A program made the position numbers and the translations under genes. The notes below the pieces were generated by a model, which ran no database searches, was not told where the DNA came from, and saw nothing but the letters and a program-made list of their open reading frames with translations. From assembly GCF_001316285.1 (NCBI RefSeq), contig NZ_BBDO01000001.1:1-64000 (forward strand): a DNA stretch of 64,000 nucleotides. Reading direction: 5' to 3'. The stretch is from Vulcanisaeta sp. JCM 16161. GTDB taxonomy: Archaea > Thermoproteota > Thermoprotei > Thermoproteales > Thermocladiaceae. Positions 37,486 to 48,397 of the stretch are shown one piece after another (the first letter of the stretch is position 1; each line of letters opens with the position of its first letter).

Positions 37486-37501
37486 CGTTACTAAGGCTAG
37501 T

Positions 37502-37660
37502 CATGAAAAGCCCAGCGGTGGGAGCGGTGGCGATGAACCCGTTGGTGCCCAGCCCCGTGGGCAGGAACAATGACGCCCCAAGAATGGGGCGAAGGCCGAC
37601 GAAGATGATCAGGTGATTAGAAACGCAGGGATGCGGGGAACGGGGCATAGTAAAAATAAC
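37502..37660 (+). ncRNA. Structured RNA candidate; possible orphan TnpB 3' tail/omega RNA
   Basis: A GC-rich block with four clean hairpins in a row: CCCA-gcgg-TGGG (37511-37522), TGCCCA-gccccg-TGGGCA (37546-37563), CGCCCCA-agaa-TGGGGCG (37574-37591) and CGCA-ggga-TGCG (37624-37635). It has a TATA box at the right distance. Translated from ATG 37504 it reads like the tail of an archaeal TnpB (AVAMNPLVPSPVGRNN, DAPRMGRRPTK), comparable to the tail of tnpB-1. So it may be a remnant of a lost tnpB that keeps the guide-RNA scaffold, or an unrelated RNA. Confidence 0.5.
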
Positions 37661-37683
37661 AAAATCCCAAGTTAATCCTAATT

Positions 37684-37987
37684 TCACGGAGGTAATAAGA
37701 GACGTAGTGGGTTACCCACATCCCTTAGGAAGTCACGTAGTTCACGCCTAACACTCTCGTCGCGTAAAATCTCAATTATTAAGGCCTTGAGTGACGATCT
37801 GAACTCCCTGTCATTTATGACGGAGAGCATTGATGAAATCACTATCTTCCTTAGGTTCGGATCGTTAACCAGGTCCGCCAATACCACCTGTATTAAGCTT
37901 AATCGACGTTAATATACCCGTCACCAGCATTTCCTGGTTAATAACCTGCCCTTGCCCTGCCTGCACCGACTGCTTATCACTACTCAT
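37684..37987 (-). CDS. Small helical hypothetical protein (frame broken once)
   Basis: About 100 residues if ATG 37987 (MSSDKQSVQAGQGQVIN) is joined after a one-base shift near 37890 to VVLADLVNDPNLRKIVISSM onwards. The second half is strongly helical and charged (RDESVRRELRDFLRD) and ends in LRLLLPP. No family recognised. The next gene on the same strand (the membrane protein) starts beyond a 60 bp gap. Confidence 0.5.
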
Positions 37988-38053
37988 TAACTACGCATTA
38001 AATTAATGAGTTAAAAACCTATGTACCACCCTAAAGTGGGTGCGGGGATTTAC

Positions 38054-38582
38054 CTAAATAACCACTAATAGGCTGTAAAGGTACATGGCTATTACGAAAA
38101 GCGCTATGAGCATTGAGGGTATTACGTAGGTATAAAGTGGCCTCCAGTTAATCCTCCTCCTTACTAATGCGAGACCAATTCCACTGGCTATGTGCAGTAT
38201 GAAGAAGAGGGATAATGGCGCAATTAATAGTATGTGTAGTTGAAGAGCTAAACCCCTCGTTAAGGCGCCGAAAGTTAGCGAATATATTATGGATGACGTC
38301 GTGGGCCCAGCGCCAAACCCCGTGAAGGCTCGGCAATGGATAGCGCAAGTAGTATCCATGCAGTCTTCCTTTGAAAATCCGGCGAATATATCGAGTCTGC
38401 AATATTGATGCAAGGGCTGGGTAAACCGCCATCGCAATACCAGGCGCTACAATAAGCCATGACTTGAGGTACATCGCTAGTATCATCGTTGCAATACCTG
38501 GATATATCAATGCGGTTTTATTGATGCGTAATTCATCAATATGCAAAGACTGCATGTTAATCACCATTCTTCCTGGCGACAT
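38054..38582 (-). CDS. Membrane (cytochrome b-like) partner of the molybdopterin oxidoreductase (frame broken once)
   Basis: About 170 residues with four or five membrane helices. N-terminal helices read TALIYPGIATMILAMYL and LIVAPGIAMAVYPALASIL; after a break near 38340-38390 the chain resumes with YSLTFGALTRGLALQLHILL and FILHIASGIGLALVRRRINW, placing two histidines (in LQLHILL and FILHIAS) as possible heme ligands. It overlaps the end of the oxidoreductase gene, which it probably links to the quinone pool. The assignment as a cytochrome b is inferred from the histidines and the context. Confidence 0.55.
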
Positions 38583-39456
38583 CTGGGTAGCCCCTCGACT
38601 CCCAATAGCCTAGGTAATTCTCGTCAGTCACCGTTATTTTAACCAACCACTTAACGTACTTGTAACCCCACCATCGAGGCACGACTAACCTAACAGGGTA
38701 GCCATGAGTCGTTAATAACGGCTGTCCATCAGCCATGAATGCAATTAGTGTGTCGTCCTCCATGGCTTTCCATAGCGGTAAATCGCTTGTGTAGCCGTCT
38801 GCTCCATAGAGTATGACCTTTGTCGCGCTTGATTGAACACTAGCCATATTTAGTACGTACTTTAAGGGCACGCCTGTCCACTTAACCACGGCTTTTAGGA
38901 AATACGGATCTGAGACACACTGTAGAGTATCTATGATGGTTGTGGTTGGCATGTTTATTAACTCGGCATAGGATAGGCTTAGTGGGTTATTTACGAGACC
39001 ATCAATGACCAAGGTATAATTACCGGAATTTACCTGTGGTGTTGGTCCTATCTGCACGACATACCAATCATCTAATGGTGTTAGATTCACATTAACTGAA
39101 CCGGCGGTACTGTTGATGCTGTTCGTGGTATTATTCACGGCATTCGCGATAATACGTTGTGTATTGTTCGTGGGATACGACTTAATGGCTGATATATGTG
39201 ATGATGCCGGTACAGTTACATTAACCACGGATTCATTAGTAATCGCTTGGTTCGTCCTATTGACCGTGGTAGATGCCGTGGAATTACTGAAAATGGCACC
39301 TTCAGTATTACTTTCACTCATTTTATTAATCAATGCGTTGGGCAGCATGCTAGCCAACACTGTGGCTGCGCCAGCAGTCAATAGTATGCTTAGAAACCTC
39401 CTCCTACTACTAATTCCCATGTCTTTCAACCTTCTATCCTCGGCGCCCCTTGACAT
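38557..39456 (-). CDS. Sulfite oxidase/MsrP-family molybdopterin oxidoreductase, exported
   Basis: 299 residues. The N-terminus has a twin-arginine-type signal (SSRRRFLSILLTAGAATVLAS), then an Asn/Thr/Ser-rich linker (about residues 45-120) with many glycosylation sequons, then the sulfite-oxidase-type core: WYVVQIGPTPQV, LVNNPLSLSYAELINMP, the molybdenum-ligand cysteine in DTLQCVSDP, and GYPVRLVVPRWWGYKYVKWL. It is probably folded with its cofactor, exported and tethered to the membrane. The physiological substrate is unknown. Confidence 0.82.
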   Translation of the reverse strand: MSRGAEDRRLKDMGISSRRRFLSILLTAGAATVLASMLPNALINKMSESNTEGAIFSNSTASTTVNRTNQAITNESVVNVTVPASSHISAIKSYPTNNTQRIIANAVNNTTNSINSTAGSVNVNLTPLDDWYVVQIGPTPQVNSGNYTLVIDGLVNNPLSLSYAELINMPTTTIIDTLQCVSDPYFLKAVVKWTGVPLKYVLNMASVQSSATKVILYGADGYTSDLPLWKAMEDDTLIAFMADGQPLLTTHGYPVRLVVPRWWGYKYVKWLVKITVTDENYLGYWESRGYPDVARKNGD

Positions 39457-39670
39457 TAGTGTTCATGCGCCTGATTAATTAAATAATGCTTATTCAGAAT
39501 CCCTTACAAACTTATTACTAATTCCACGACATTACCAATTCTTAAATTTGTGATAGCCCAATACCTATTGCTAATTTATGAATTACTGGCCCTAGCAATT
39601 TAAGTTAAAAACACGTGCAAGAAATCAGGAAGGCCATTAAATCCGTAAAAATCACTGCATGACCCAGCTA

Positions 39671-39683
39671 AAAGCTTAAATTT
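39671..39683 (+). promoter_or_regulatory. TATA box of tRNA-Ala
   Basis: AAAGCTTAAATTT ends 22 nt before the first base of the tRNA. The spacing is typical of archaeal tRNA promoters. Confidence 0.5.
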
Positions 39684-39704
39684 CTTGGTTCTCGGCTTTT
39701 CCTT

Positions 39705-39781
39705 GGGCCGGTAGTCTAGCCTGGAAGGATGCCCGCCTCGCACGCGGGAGATCCCGGGTTCAAATCCCGGCCGGTCCACCA
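39705..39781 (+). tRNA. tRNA-Ala(CGC), CCA encoded
   Basis: Acceptor GGGCCGG pairs with CCGGTCC and contains the G3-U70 pair that identifies alanine tRNAs. The anticodon stem CCCGC/GCGGG encloses the loop CTCGCAC with anticodon CGC; T arm CCGGG-TTCAAAT-CCCGG; discriminator A at 39778 and CCA at 39779-39781. No intron. Confidence 0.95.
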
Positions 39782-40044
39782 CGTTCTTAATAGGTATGTT
39801 TCCTATAAGGCCCGTGAGCTTTAGGTAAGGCAGTTTAGCTCGCCATGCCTTGGTTAACTTAACGGTTCTTAATGATGGGTTGCGTAAGCCGTACTCATAA
39901 TCCTCCCTTAATCCTAAGCCTTCCATCCTTTTGATAACGTCGTTTCATGCTTACATGTTAAATAATTCATGCATAGCCCAAACCCCTCCTTAACATTAAT
40001 AGCCGAGGAAAAAATTAAGCCTTTTAGTGCTTGAGTAATTACTG

Positions 40045-40996
40045 ATGTTTACATTAGCCGACGTTTATAGGGCCAGGCAGGTAATCAGTAAATACTTGGT
40101 GAGAACCCCACTTGTTTACTCACGTCAATTATCCAGGTTACTTGGTTTTGATGTTTATCTAAAGCTTGAAAATCTTCAACCAACTAGGGCGTTTAAGGTT
40201 AGGGGTGGCGTGTACTTTGCGATGATTAGGAAGGATGAGGCACAAAGAAAGGGGTTAATTGCTGCGTCCACGGGCAATCACGCACAATCCATTGCATATG
40301 CTGGTAAGTTAATTGGTGCTAGGGTCGTGATAGTGATGCCCGAGGGCGTGTCTAGGGTTAAGGTTGAGGCATTAAAGGACTTGGGTGCGAGATAGTATTT
40401 CATGGTAAGGTATTTGATGAGGCCCTGGACTACGCGATGAAGATGGCAGATAGGGAAGGCCTATTATTCGTGCATAGCACCAACGAGCCGCTGCTCTACC
40501 CAGGTTGGTACGATGCACCTGGAGGTTATTGAGGACTTACCCGATGTTGATGTGGTGATAAACCCAATAGGTGGTGGCTCAGGGGCTTCGAGCGCCGTCG
40601 TTGTATATAAATCCATCAATCCATCAATTAAGGTCGTAGCGTTCAGGCCGAGGGCGCGCCGAGTGTTTACTTATCGCTTAAGGAGGGTAGGTTAGTTTCC
40701 ACGGGCTATGCTAGGACAATCGCCGAGGCTTGGCCACGGCTAGGGCTTATGAACTGCCCTTTAGTATATTGAGGGGTAGGATTGATGACGTTATTCTCGT
40801 TAGTGATGATGAGATGCTTAGGGCTATTAAGGAATTAGCCCTTAATGCTGGGCAGGTCGCCGAACCTGCGGGTGCGGCTGCCCTGGCCGCTGCAATGAAA
40901 TTAAGGAGTCAGTTAATGGGTAAGAAGGTCGTGGTAATGGTGACTGGCGGCAATATTGACCCAGAACTGTTTATGAAGGCTCTTGAGAATTACTAG
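40045..40996 (+). CDS. ilvA: Threonine/serine dehydratase (frame broken at three places)
   Basis: About 320 residues. The N-terminal piece has YLVRTPLVYSRQLSRLLG and the PLP site LENLQPTRAFKVRGGVYFAM, then ASTGNHAQSIAYAGKLIGA. The middle has the phosphate loop INPIGGGSGASSA, and the end reads VSDDEMLRAIKELALNAGQ and AAALAAAMKLRS. Breaks near 40393, 40505 and 40690-40735. It deaminates threonine or serine to the 2-oxo acid. A TATA-like box (CCTTTTAG) sits 22-30 nt before the ATG. Confidence 0.88.
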
Positions 40997-41000
40997 GTAT

Positions 41001-42178
41001 ATGAGGAGGATAGTTGTCCTGGGCTTTGTCTCACCACTGCATAGGGATAGAATTCCCGTAATTAAGGGCATTGATAAAACCATATCTAACACTGACGAGT
41101 TAAGGGGATTAAGCATTGGCGATGCGTTCGTCGTTGCCTTGATATTATCTGGCGGTGTTAGTCGCCTGGTTAGGGAGTTCGCGGAGGATTATGGCTTACG
41201 TAGGTTACTTCTTATTTCCCATCCAGGCCTTAATAGCCTTGCCTCAGCCTTGATGCAAAAGCCTACTTAGTGAGGTTGGGGTTGACTCAGGGATACTTCA
41301 CCTTGAGGATCTGAGCCACATCGACCATGCGCTTAGGATCGCCAGGCTATAGCCTCCATACTAAGTATTAGGGTTGCCCTGCTCGGTGTTAGGGCTAAGG
41401 ATAGTGTGGCCAGGACCTTTGAGGATAGGTTTGAGGCAAAGGTTGATGCTATACCATGGAGAGCCTTGAGGATATGATTAATAATGCTGATGAGAAATTG
41501 ACCGCAGAGTTCATCAATTACATTAAAGGTAGGGTTAAGTTTGAGGTTGGTGATGAGAGGCTTAGGGACGTTGGTAGGATATACGCTGCCATGCGTGGTC
41601 TTTATGGTAAGTATGACGCCCTCGCCATTAACTGCTTCCCATACCTAATTAAGCATAGGGTCACACCATGTTTAGCGTTGGCTAGGCTTAATGAGGAGGG
41701 ATTGATAGCAGCATGCGAGGCTGACCTAAGGGCTTTGTTCTCTATGGTCATTGCTAGGGAGTTAACTGGTTATAGTGGTTGGATCGCAAATACTAACCAT
41801 ATTGAGGGCAGTAAGGTCACAATGGCTCATTGCACAATAGCCCTTAACATGGTCGGAGATGCCAGGGTTGTAACCCACTTTGAGTCTGGATTTAACTATG
41901 GCTTAACTGGCAGGTTGCTGTTTAATGAGGTGACTGGGGTCTCGGTATCGAGCGATTTTAGGAGGATGGGTATCTTTAACGCCAGGGTTATTGAGTCAGG
42001 GTTACTGAGTGATAAAATGTGTAGGACGCAGGCCATACTTGACCTGGGTATTAACTCCTCGGTCATCCTTAGGCTGGCGCCGTATAATCACCACGTCATA
42101 ATACCTGGCAATGCGGTTAAAGAGTTGGAGACCATAGCCGGCGTTCTCGGCATGGAAGTCGTTAAGTATACGCAATGA
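41001..42178 (+). CDS. L-fucose/arabinose isomerase-like protein (frame broken repeatedly)
   Basis: About 390 residues. The N-terminal piece begins RRIVVLGFVSPLHRDRIPVI; between 41260 and 41460 the frame changes several times; the long C-terminal piece has YDALAINCFPYLI, ACEADLRALFSMVIARELTG and TMAHCTIALNMVGDARVVTHF, which follow the C-terminal domain of L-fucose/L-arabinose isomerases. The archaeal branch is not biochemically clear, so a specific sugar is not proposed. It starts 5 bp after the ilvA stop and may share its transcript. Confidence 0.65.
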
Positions 42179-42193
42179 ATCAGCATTCGCCCT

Positions 42194-42720
42194 TCATACC
42201 CTTTGGTGGCGTGACCCCCCTCTGACCCAGGTACCTGCCAGGTACTTCGCCTCACCAATTGTTTTCACTAAGACCACGTGTAGGAACCTCATGCCGGGCC
42301 TAAGGACCATGTAATTACCACTATTGTTTATTACCTCTATTGTCACGTTACCCTCAAAGCCCGCGTCGATTATTGTTGGTGGTACGCTTAAGCCATACCT
42401 GGCGAGGGTTGAACGTAGGTTGCAAAAGCCAACCACGTCCCTTGGAACTTCACGTACTCCATCGTCGTTAATAGGGCGAAGCTCCTTGGTGGTATGACTA
42501 TCCTGCCATCCTTAGCCTCCACAATGCTGAATAGGTGCCTAGCGCTCTCTAGCTCGCACGGGTCTATTACCTGCCCATCGAAAGCGTATATCGCGTACTC
42601 AGTACCGACCCTAAGGTCAAGCCCGTTCTCCCTAACAACATCCTCACTGAAGGGCTCGATTGATAGGGCCCCGCCCCTAACAAGCCTTAGTATTTCGTCT
42701 CTCGTTAGTACGGCCATCAA
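42194..42720 (-). CDS. dcd: dCTP deaminase (frame broken once)
   Basis: About 175 residues. The N-terminal piece has TRDEILRLVRGGALSIEPFS and ENGLDLRVGTEYAIY; the C-terminal piece has VVGFCNLRSTLARYGLSV with PPTIIDAGFEGNVTIEV, the trimer active-site segment of the dCTP deaminase/dUTPase family. The break lies near 42430. The protein turns dCTP to dUTP for thymidylate synthesis. Confidence 0.9.
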
Positions 42721-42782
42721 TTACTAACGAGTCTCGCGATTTATTTTTATTACCATGAAACACCACAGGTATTCCCCACGTA

Positions 42783-44544
42783 TTACTCATCACTACTGGC
42801 TGGCAGGTACACCTGCTCCCACGGATACCTATTCCTATCCTTAACATCCCTTATCTCATCCAACTTCCTCATCATTGCCTTAAACTCGTCATAACTAATC
42901 TTCCTAAAGAGAGGTCTCACGTTACTAACCCTTGTACCTGGCCTTGGTGGTTCGTAGGCATCTGCCCAGGTTAATTTACCGAAGCCCGCCATTGACCATA
43001 GGTCCTCCATTGACTTAGGCATCACAGGCCATAGGCCTATTGACAAGGCCTTAACCATGTGCAGGGCGTTAAGCATGACCGCGCCAGCCTCGTCCTTATT
43101 ACCCCTTATTAACTCCCATGGCTGCCTCTCATTTAAGTACCTATTACCGACTCTCGCGATCTCCACAATCTCCATCAACGCATCCCTAAGCTCAATCCTC
43201 TCATAATGCTCCTCAGCACTCCTGAAATGACCCAAGGCTCATCCCTATACCTAACATCGACATCCCTAAGCGACCCACTGGGAACTTCACCATTAAACCT
43301 TGTGCTTATGAACGTGAGTACTGTGTATGAAGTTACCAATTACATCATTTAGTATTGAGTTTATTACCTCAAGGGCCTGATGCCATGCAAAGCTCGTGTC
43401 CTTTCCCTCAGGTCTCTGGTAAATCAGTACGAACCTCCAGTAGTCAACGGGCATTAGAGCTAATGCCTCGTCGATCCAAATGCCAATCCTCTGGCTCTTG
43501 GAGAATTTCTTACCCTCGAATAATAGGTACTCCGTGGATGCTGTGGTGTAGGGCATCACGTATGGGTCCCCGGAGGCTATGAGCATCGCGGGTAGTAGTA
43601 TCACGTGGAATGGAATGTTGTCCTTGCCCACGAAGAACACGACCCGTGTACTTGGGTCGAACCAATACTTCTTCCATTCATCCTCATTACCCTTATTCCT
43701 GAAGTACTCGATAGTCGCTGATATGTAACCGAGCACTGCCTCGAACCATACATATATTGTCTTATTATCGGCGCCGGGAAATGGGGCCTCAATGCCCCAT
43801 TTATTATCCCTGGTGATTGCCCTTGGTCTTAATCCTTCCTTAAGCATTCCAAGGCTCATCTGCTTAGCATTCTCGGGAAGCGCCGTGTTCCCCTCAACGT
43901 ATTCCTTAACCTTGTCCTCAAGCTTCGTTAAGTCTAGATACCAATGCCTGGTCTTAACCCAGATTGGCTTAGAACCGCATATCGCACACCTTGGGTTTAT
44001 CAGTAGTTTCGGCTCAAGGAGTCTACCGCAGTTCTCGCATTGGTCTCCACGTGCCTTATCATACCCACAGTATGGGCATGTACCTATTATGAACCTGTCC
44101 GGTAGGTAAATCCTGTCCTTTGGGCAGTAAGGCACTTCATCCTCCTTGGTGATTATGTACCCGTTGTTGTAGAGCTTCATGAAGAATTCCCTAACGAACT
44201 CCTTATGCACTGGAGACTCTGTCCTCGTGTAATTATCGAAACTAATCTCCCATAGCTCAAACAACCTCTTCACAATTTCGTGCATCCTATCCGTTAAATC
44301 CCTAGGCTTAACACCCAACTGCAGCGCCTCAACCTCTATCGGCGTTCCGTGCTCATCAGAGCCAGACACAAAAAACAACGTCATCCCCCCTAAGCCTAAG
44401 GTACCTGGTAAAGACGTCGGCAGATAATACAGAACCAATTAGATTACCCAGGTGAGGCACTGCGTAGATGTACGGCCATGCAGAGCCTATGACCCACCTT
44501 CTCTTAGCATTTCCAGGTTGGTCACCTTCACCACCAAATGGCAC
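42783..44544 (-). CDS. metG: Methionyl-tRNA synthetase (frame broken twice)
   Basis: About 580 residues. HIGH-type motif [15 protein letters not shown] near the N-terminus, zinc knuckles [18 protein letters not shown] and [15 protein letters not shown]-type motif [12 protein letters not shown], and [20 protein letters not shown] in the anticodon-binding domain. Breaks near 44395 and 43240-43290. No C-terminal tRNA-binding EMAP domain is attached. The enzyme charges initiator and elongator tRNA-Met; essential, so the breaks are taken as errors. Confidence 0.95.
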
Positions 44545-44588
44545 AACGTAGACCAGAAATTTAAGTTTTAAGGATTTACTAAGAGAAA

Positions 44589-45126
44589 TTACTCAACCTT
44601 AATCTCAAATCCCTTCTTGCCCGAACTCTTCTTCTTCAGTTCCACTGTTAATACGCCATTCCTATACGTAGCCTTTGACTGGTTTGGATCAACCTCGGCC
44701 GGCAGGTCAACCTCCTTATAGTACTTCCTATCGCTATCCCTAGCACTTATGATCAACTTCTTGCCATCCTCAGTAACCCTAATGCTTATTTTATCCTTAT
44801 CAACGCCAGGCATGTCCATTATAACCTTTATCGAATCCTCCTCCTCAATAACGTCGGTTAGCGGCTCAATATCCTCCTCGATGATTGGCCTCTCGCCCTT
44901 CGGCCTGACATTACCGAATTCCTTAATCCTAGGCTTCCCGTCAGCCTATGGATATCTCAAAGCCATAGTAATAATACTTAGGTCTTGCCCTGCCTCCACG
45001 CCTTTCTTCCTCTGGCGTAACTCCTCTCATCATTCTCTCCATCTCCTCCTCCATCTCTCGCTCAAGCTCCTCAAAGTACTTCTGAATTCTCTTGAACCAG
45101 TTGTCAATGTCCTCGAACCACGACAT
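44589..45126 (-). CDS. hsp20: Small heat-shock protein, Hsp20 family (frame broken once)
   Basis: About 178 residues. The start at ATG 45126 ([20 protein letters not shown]) leads into a long acidic helix, then after a break near 44945 the alpha-crystallin domain: [38 protein letters not shown], and [13 protein letters not shown] with the domain-closing GVL. A short charged C-terminus follows. It holds unfolding proteins at high temperature, alongside the thermosome gene in this window. Confidence 0.87.
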
Positions 45127-45160
45127 ACAAGAACAAAAACAATATAGTCTTAATAAACCT

Positions 45161-45391
45161 TTATTGCCCTTCCAACTCAACCTCAGGCTTCTCCTCGGCG
45201 CTTACCCTCATTCTCTTAATCATTCTCGTTATCTCACCAGCCACCTTATTGCGGACAGACTTACTCGGAATATCTGCTAACTCAGCAACTGCCTTTTTAT
45301 TCGCCTCAAAATCATCGCTAAATCTATCCGGGTAAACCTCAAGCAACCTCCTCGCAAGGCTCTTTATATACCTTGGTCTTACACGCCCCAT
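45161..45391 (-). CDS. rps17e: 30S ribosomal protein eS17
   Basis: 76 residues, intact. [20 protein letters not shown] with [20 protein letters not shown] and [17 protein letters not shown] is the eS17 pattern, and the acidic tail is common in archaeal versions. It is separated from hsp20 by 35 bp on the same strand. Confidence 0.95.
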   Translation of the reverse strand: MGRVRPRYIKSLARRLLEVYPDRFSDDFEANKKAVAELADIPSKSVRNKVAGEITRMIKRMRVSAEEKPEVELEGQ

Positions 45392-45506
45392 TGACCAGTC
45401 GTACTCTTAACCCCCTTTAAAATCTTATGTTATGTACGTAATGTTAATGCTTTTAATAACTGGTTTAGGCGTTATTATTGCCGTGAGTAACGTAAGGATT
45501 AATATT

Positions 45507-46210
45507 ATGGAACCAATACTAAGGCCCATCTACTTCTTAACTGGATTTGCGGGCATAGGCATGGTTGGTTACTTGGTCGTCCAGCACCTGTCCAATGCCC
45601 TTAACTGCCGTAGGGTTGGGTTCATAGAGATGCCCAGGGAGCCTCCATTGAGTGCGTACATCATTAGTACGAATATGCTCTCAACACCTGGCGAGATTTA
45701 TTACTGCCCAGGGACTGATTTTACGATCTCCGTAATACACTGGATGGCGACTTCATGACGAAGTATGCGCATGATGTTGTTAAGGCGCTCGCCCGCTGGG
45801 TGTACATTAATGGTTTTAAGGAGGCAATACTCTTTGGTGGGCTTGATAATAGGCTGAGGGGTGAGGACCTGGATTTGTTGAGGGTTGCCGTAACCACAGA
45901 GTATAGGAGCAGGCATTCGCTGGGTAAGGTTAAGCTCATGGAACTTAACTACGCAATGGTTGGGCCACTGGCACTATTAATGAATGAGTTCGAGAGGTTG
46001 GGCGTGCCCGCCATCTCAATACTACCGTATGCCGAGCCATTCCGTGCAGACCCAAATGCGGCTATCGTTGCCATTCAATTCCTAAAGGAACTAACCGGCG
46101 TTGAGGTTGACGTTAGTAGATTAAGGGAGTTGGCCGACATGATTGATAAGGAAATTAAAGAGTTACAGGAGAGCATGAAACGTAGAGAGGGACCTCCGCA
46201 CTACATTTGA
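45507..46210 (+). CDS. PAC2-family (proteasome assembly chaperone-like) protein (frame broken once)
   Basis: About 235 residues from ATG 45507 (MEPILRPIYFLTGFAGIGMV), followed by GYLVVQHLSNALNCRRVG. After a break near 45750, KEAILFGGLDNRLRGEDLD and AMVGPLALLMNEFERLGVPA match the PAC2 fold, and the protein ends in a charged helix. Archaeal PAC2 proteins are homologues of proteasome assembly chaperones; direct function here is not proven. The frame stays open upstream to 45432, but the conserved part starts near 45507. Confidence 0.75.
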
Positions 46211-47846
46211 TTACTGCATTGGATACCGCCCACCTCCTTTACGATCCAGGGTATTAATGAATATAGTTCCTGCCTCGTCCTAGCTTCAAGCACCGTCATA
46301 CCTCTAAAGCCCAGGTTGGTAAATTCATTAATCAATTTCTCATGGCTCTCCTTCACGACTATTATGGCGTCCGTGAACCCCCTATCCCGTAATTTCGCTA
46401 GGTATTTACGTAGCAAGTGGCGGGATAGTGAACGTAGGTAGTTCGGGACTGGCTCCGGGTACTCATGCTGTGATAGTGGGTATATTTCACTTATTTCGTA
46501 GGGTATTGGTCCTAGGACAGGGTTATTTATCACCACATGAACCCTACTAAGTAAGTTATTAGTTGATAATTGTTCTATTAACCAGTAGACTAATGAATCC
46601 CTTATGTATGGTCTATCAAGGAGCTCACCTGGCAATACCAAGACTATGCATCCCTGTGGCGGCTCATAGTTATTGAAGAGTCTCTCAATATGCCTAATAA
46701 TTTCGGGCCTATGCAGGGACTCTACGGATGTTATGTGAAGAGCCTCACACGCCCCGACTCATCTGGTACCACCTTCAATAAAGCCCTCAGGCCCCTCCTC
46801 AGGGCCATTAATGCTGATTTAACCCTTGCATCGCCACCAGCCTTCTCCTCTAGGTATTCCCAAAGCGTTCCCTCCCTAATCCTGGTCTTGATCTCCTGAA
46901 TCTCCTCCCATAGTACGTATAGGTTATGAATCGCTAATAATCTCTCACGCTCAGCCTTATTCATGCTCATCAACTCCTTAACACTATACTTCCTACACAC
47001 AGGGCAGTTGCAGGGTATCCTATCAACCTTAACCTCACTAAGTCTCATCGTCCTGTCCCTAAGGATGACCCTGTCATCACGAGCATAGAGCACGTAACTC
47101 GCTGAATCAAATAGGTCAATGCCCATGGCAACAGCGAAGGGCAGTATTAATGGATGACCAGCCCCAAAGAGGTGTACCGGCTTACCCGGCGGTAGCCTCT
47201 CCTTCACTACGGCTATCATCCTCATTATCGTCAAGAAATCGTACTCCTCAAGCAATGTTGTTGGGCTACCGATGGCGTAGATATCGAAGTTCAACTCGCT
47301 CATCTTCATGGCTGAGTAACTAAGTACGTCAAGCTTATCACCCCCCTGCACCGGGCCCACAATAAGCATCTTATGTTCGGGGTCCCAGACCCTAGCCTTA
47401 ACAAGGGCTGCCCTGGCCCTCCTCAGGGTCTCCTCAACCTCAAGCATTACAATGTTCCTGGGCCTGCCCCACTGGGTCGGTATATCGAGTATCACGCCTA
47501 TGTCCGTACCTATGTCGATCTCGTACTTAAGAATCTCGTCTGGGGATACCTCGACCTTACCATACATAAGCAGTTGATATGCGCCTGAGTCGGTCATGAT
47601 TGGTTTATCCCAATTAAGCAGTTTATGCACGCCAACCTCTCTGACTAGGTCGCCATAATGTCTCTTGAGCAGGTAGGCATTAGTTATTACTTGGTTAAAG
47701 CCCACATCAGCAATGTCACTCAGCGGCACCACCTGCTTCACGGGATTTATCACCGGGAATAAGGCTGGGGTTTCTATGATTCCGGACTTAGTCCTTAACC
47801 TACCAATCCTCCCAGCTAAGTCCTTCTCTAGTATTTCAAAGGACAT
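46201..47846 (-). CDS. tgtA: Archaeosine tRNA-guanine transglycosylase (frame broken once)
   Basis: About 545 residues. The catalytic domain has IETPALFPVINPVKQVVP, MTDSGAYQLLMYG, GVILDIPTQWG, VGPVQGGDKLD, HLFGAGHPLILPFAVAMGID and the zinc site CNCPVCRKYSVKEL. After a break near 46735 the chain continues EALHITSVESLHRPEIIRHI and LVLPGELLDRPYIRDSLV, the extra domain of archaeal TgtA. No clear PUA domain at the C-terminus, which ends GGIQCSNQM. The enzyme swaps guanine 15 of tRNA for preQ0, using the product of QueC. Confidence 0.92.
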
Positions 47847-47916
47847 TGAGGGAACTACTGCATGGGTGGAATTGCTCTAAAAAAAATGTATTCATCACGT
47901 GGTTTTAGTTCGTTAA

Positions 47917-48339
47917 TCAAGCCCTCCGTTTAGACATAAACTCATCAAACAACTCCTTAACGCGCTTGGCTAGTGGCCCTGAACCCTCAACGCCCGCCGT
48001 CGTAACCTTAACATTACCCACCTGCACCACGTTTGCCTCCTCGACATACTTAACCATGCCAGGGAAGTACTTGTCTATGTACCTGGCGAACTCCCTGAGA
48101 TCCACAAACTCCTGAACAAGGACTATGTCCACTATGGCGTGGCTCATTACCAGCACTCGGGAAAACCTCTCATTCTTATTATTGACGGCGTCCACAAGCA
48201 TTATGTTTAACGAGCTGTCTATGCCCACGAGCATTCCCTGGTATGTAGTGCCTGTGCTTGTGGTTACCCTAACCTCCTTATTAACCATGTTAAGCAATTC
48301 CGCATTAAACCTTCTGGTTGCGTCGGCGAGTAACGACAT
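47917..48339 (-). CDS. Sm-like protein with C-terminal extension (SmAP3 type)
   Basis: 140 residues, intact. The N-terminal Sm fold has VNKEVRVTTSTGTTYQGMLV and SLNIMLVDAVNNKNERFSRV; the second half (REFARYIDKYFPGMVKYVEE) is the extra domain known from SmAP3 of Pyrobaculum-type archaea. Sm-like rings bind RNA; the extended type has no clear role in vivo. Confidence 0.85.
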   Translation of the reverse strand: MSLLADATRRFNAELLNMVNKEVRVTTSTGTTYQGMLVGIDSSLNIMLVDAVNNKNERFSRVLVMSHAIVDIVLVQEFVDLREFARYIDKYFPGMVKYVEEANVVQVGNVKVTTAGVEGSGPLAKRVKELFDEFMSKRRA

Positions 48340-48397
48340 AGTTAATCATGATTACATAAGATAAGCTTTTTTTAGTATTTTTCCTTACCGCAGACCA

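Noticed and set aside
37451..37687. Minus-strand frame of 78 codons over the structured block at 37.5 kb.
   Set aside because: Protein-like features are lacking, and the hairpins with a plus-strand TATA box explain the sequence better.
39600..39926. Minus-strand frame of 108 codons (MEGLGLREDYEYGLRNPSLR onwards).
   Set aside because: It runs straight through tRNA-Ala on the other strand. The first 50 residues could be a remnant, but I see no recognisable domain and no integrase motif, so I do not call it.
45432..45506. Upstream extension of the PAC2 gene with a hydrophobic N-terminus.
   Set aside because: The family similarity starts at 45507 and the extension is AT-rich promoter-like sequence.
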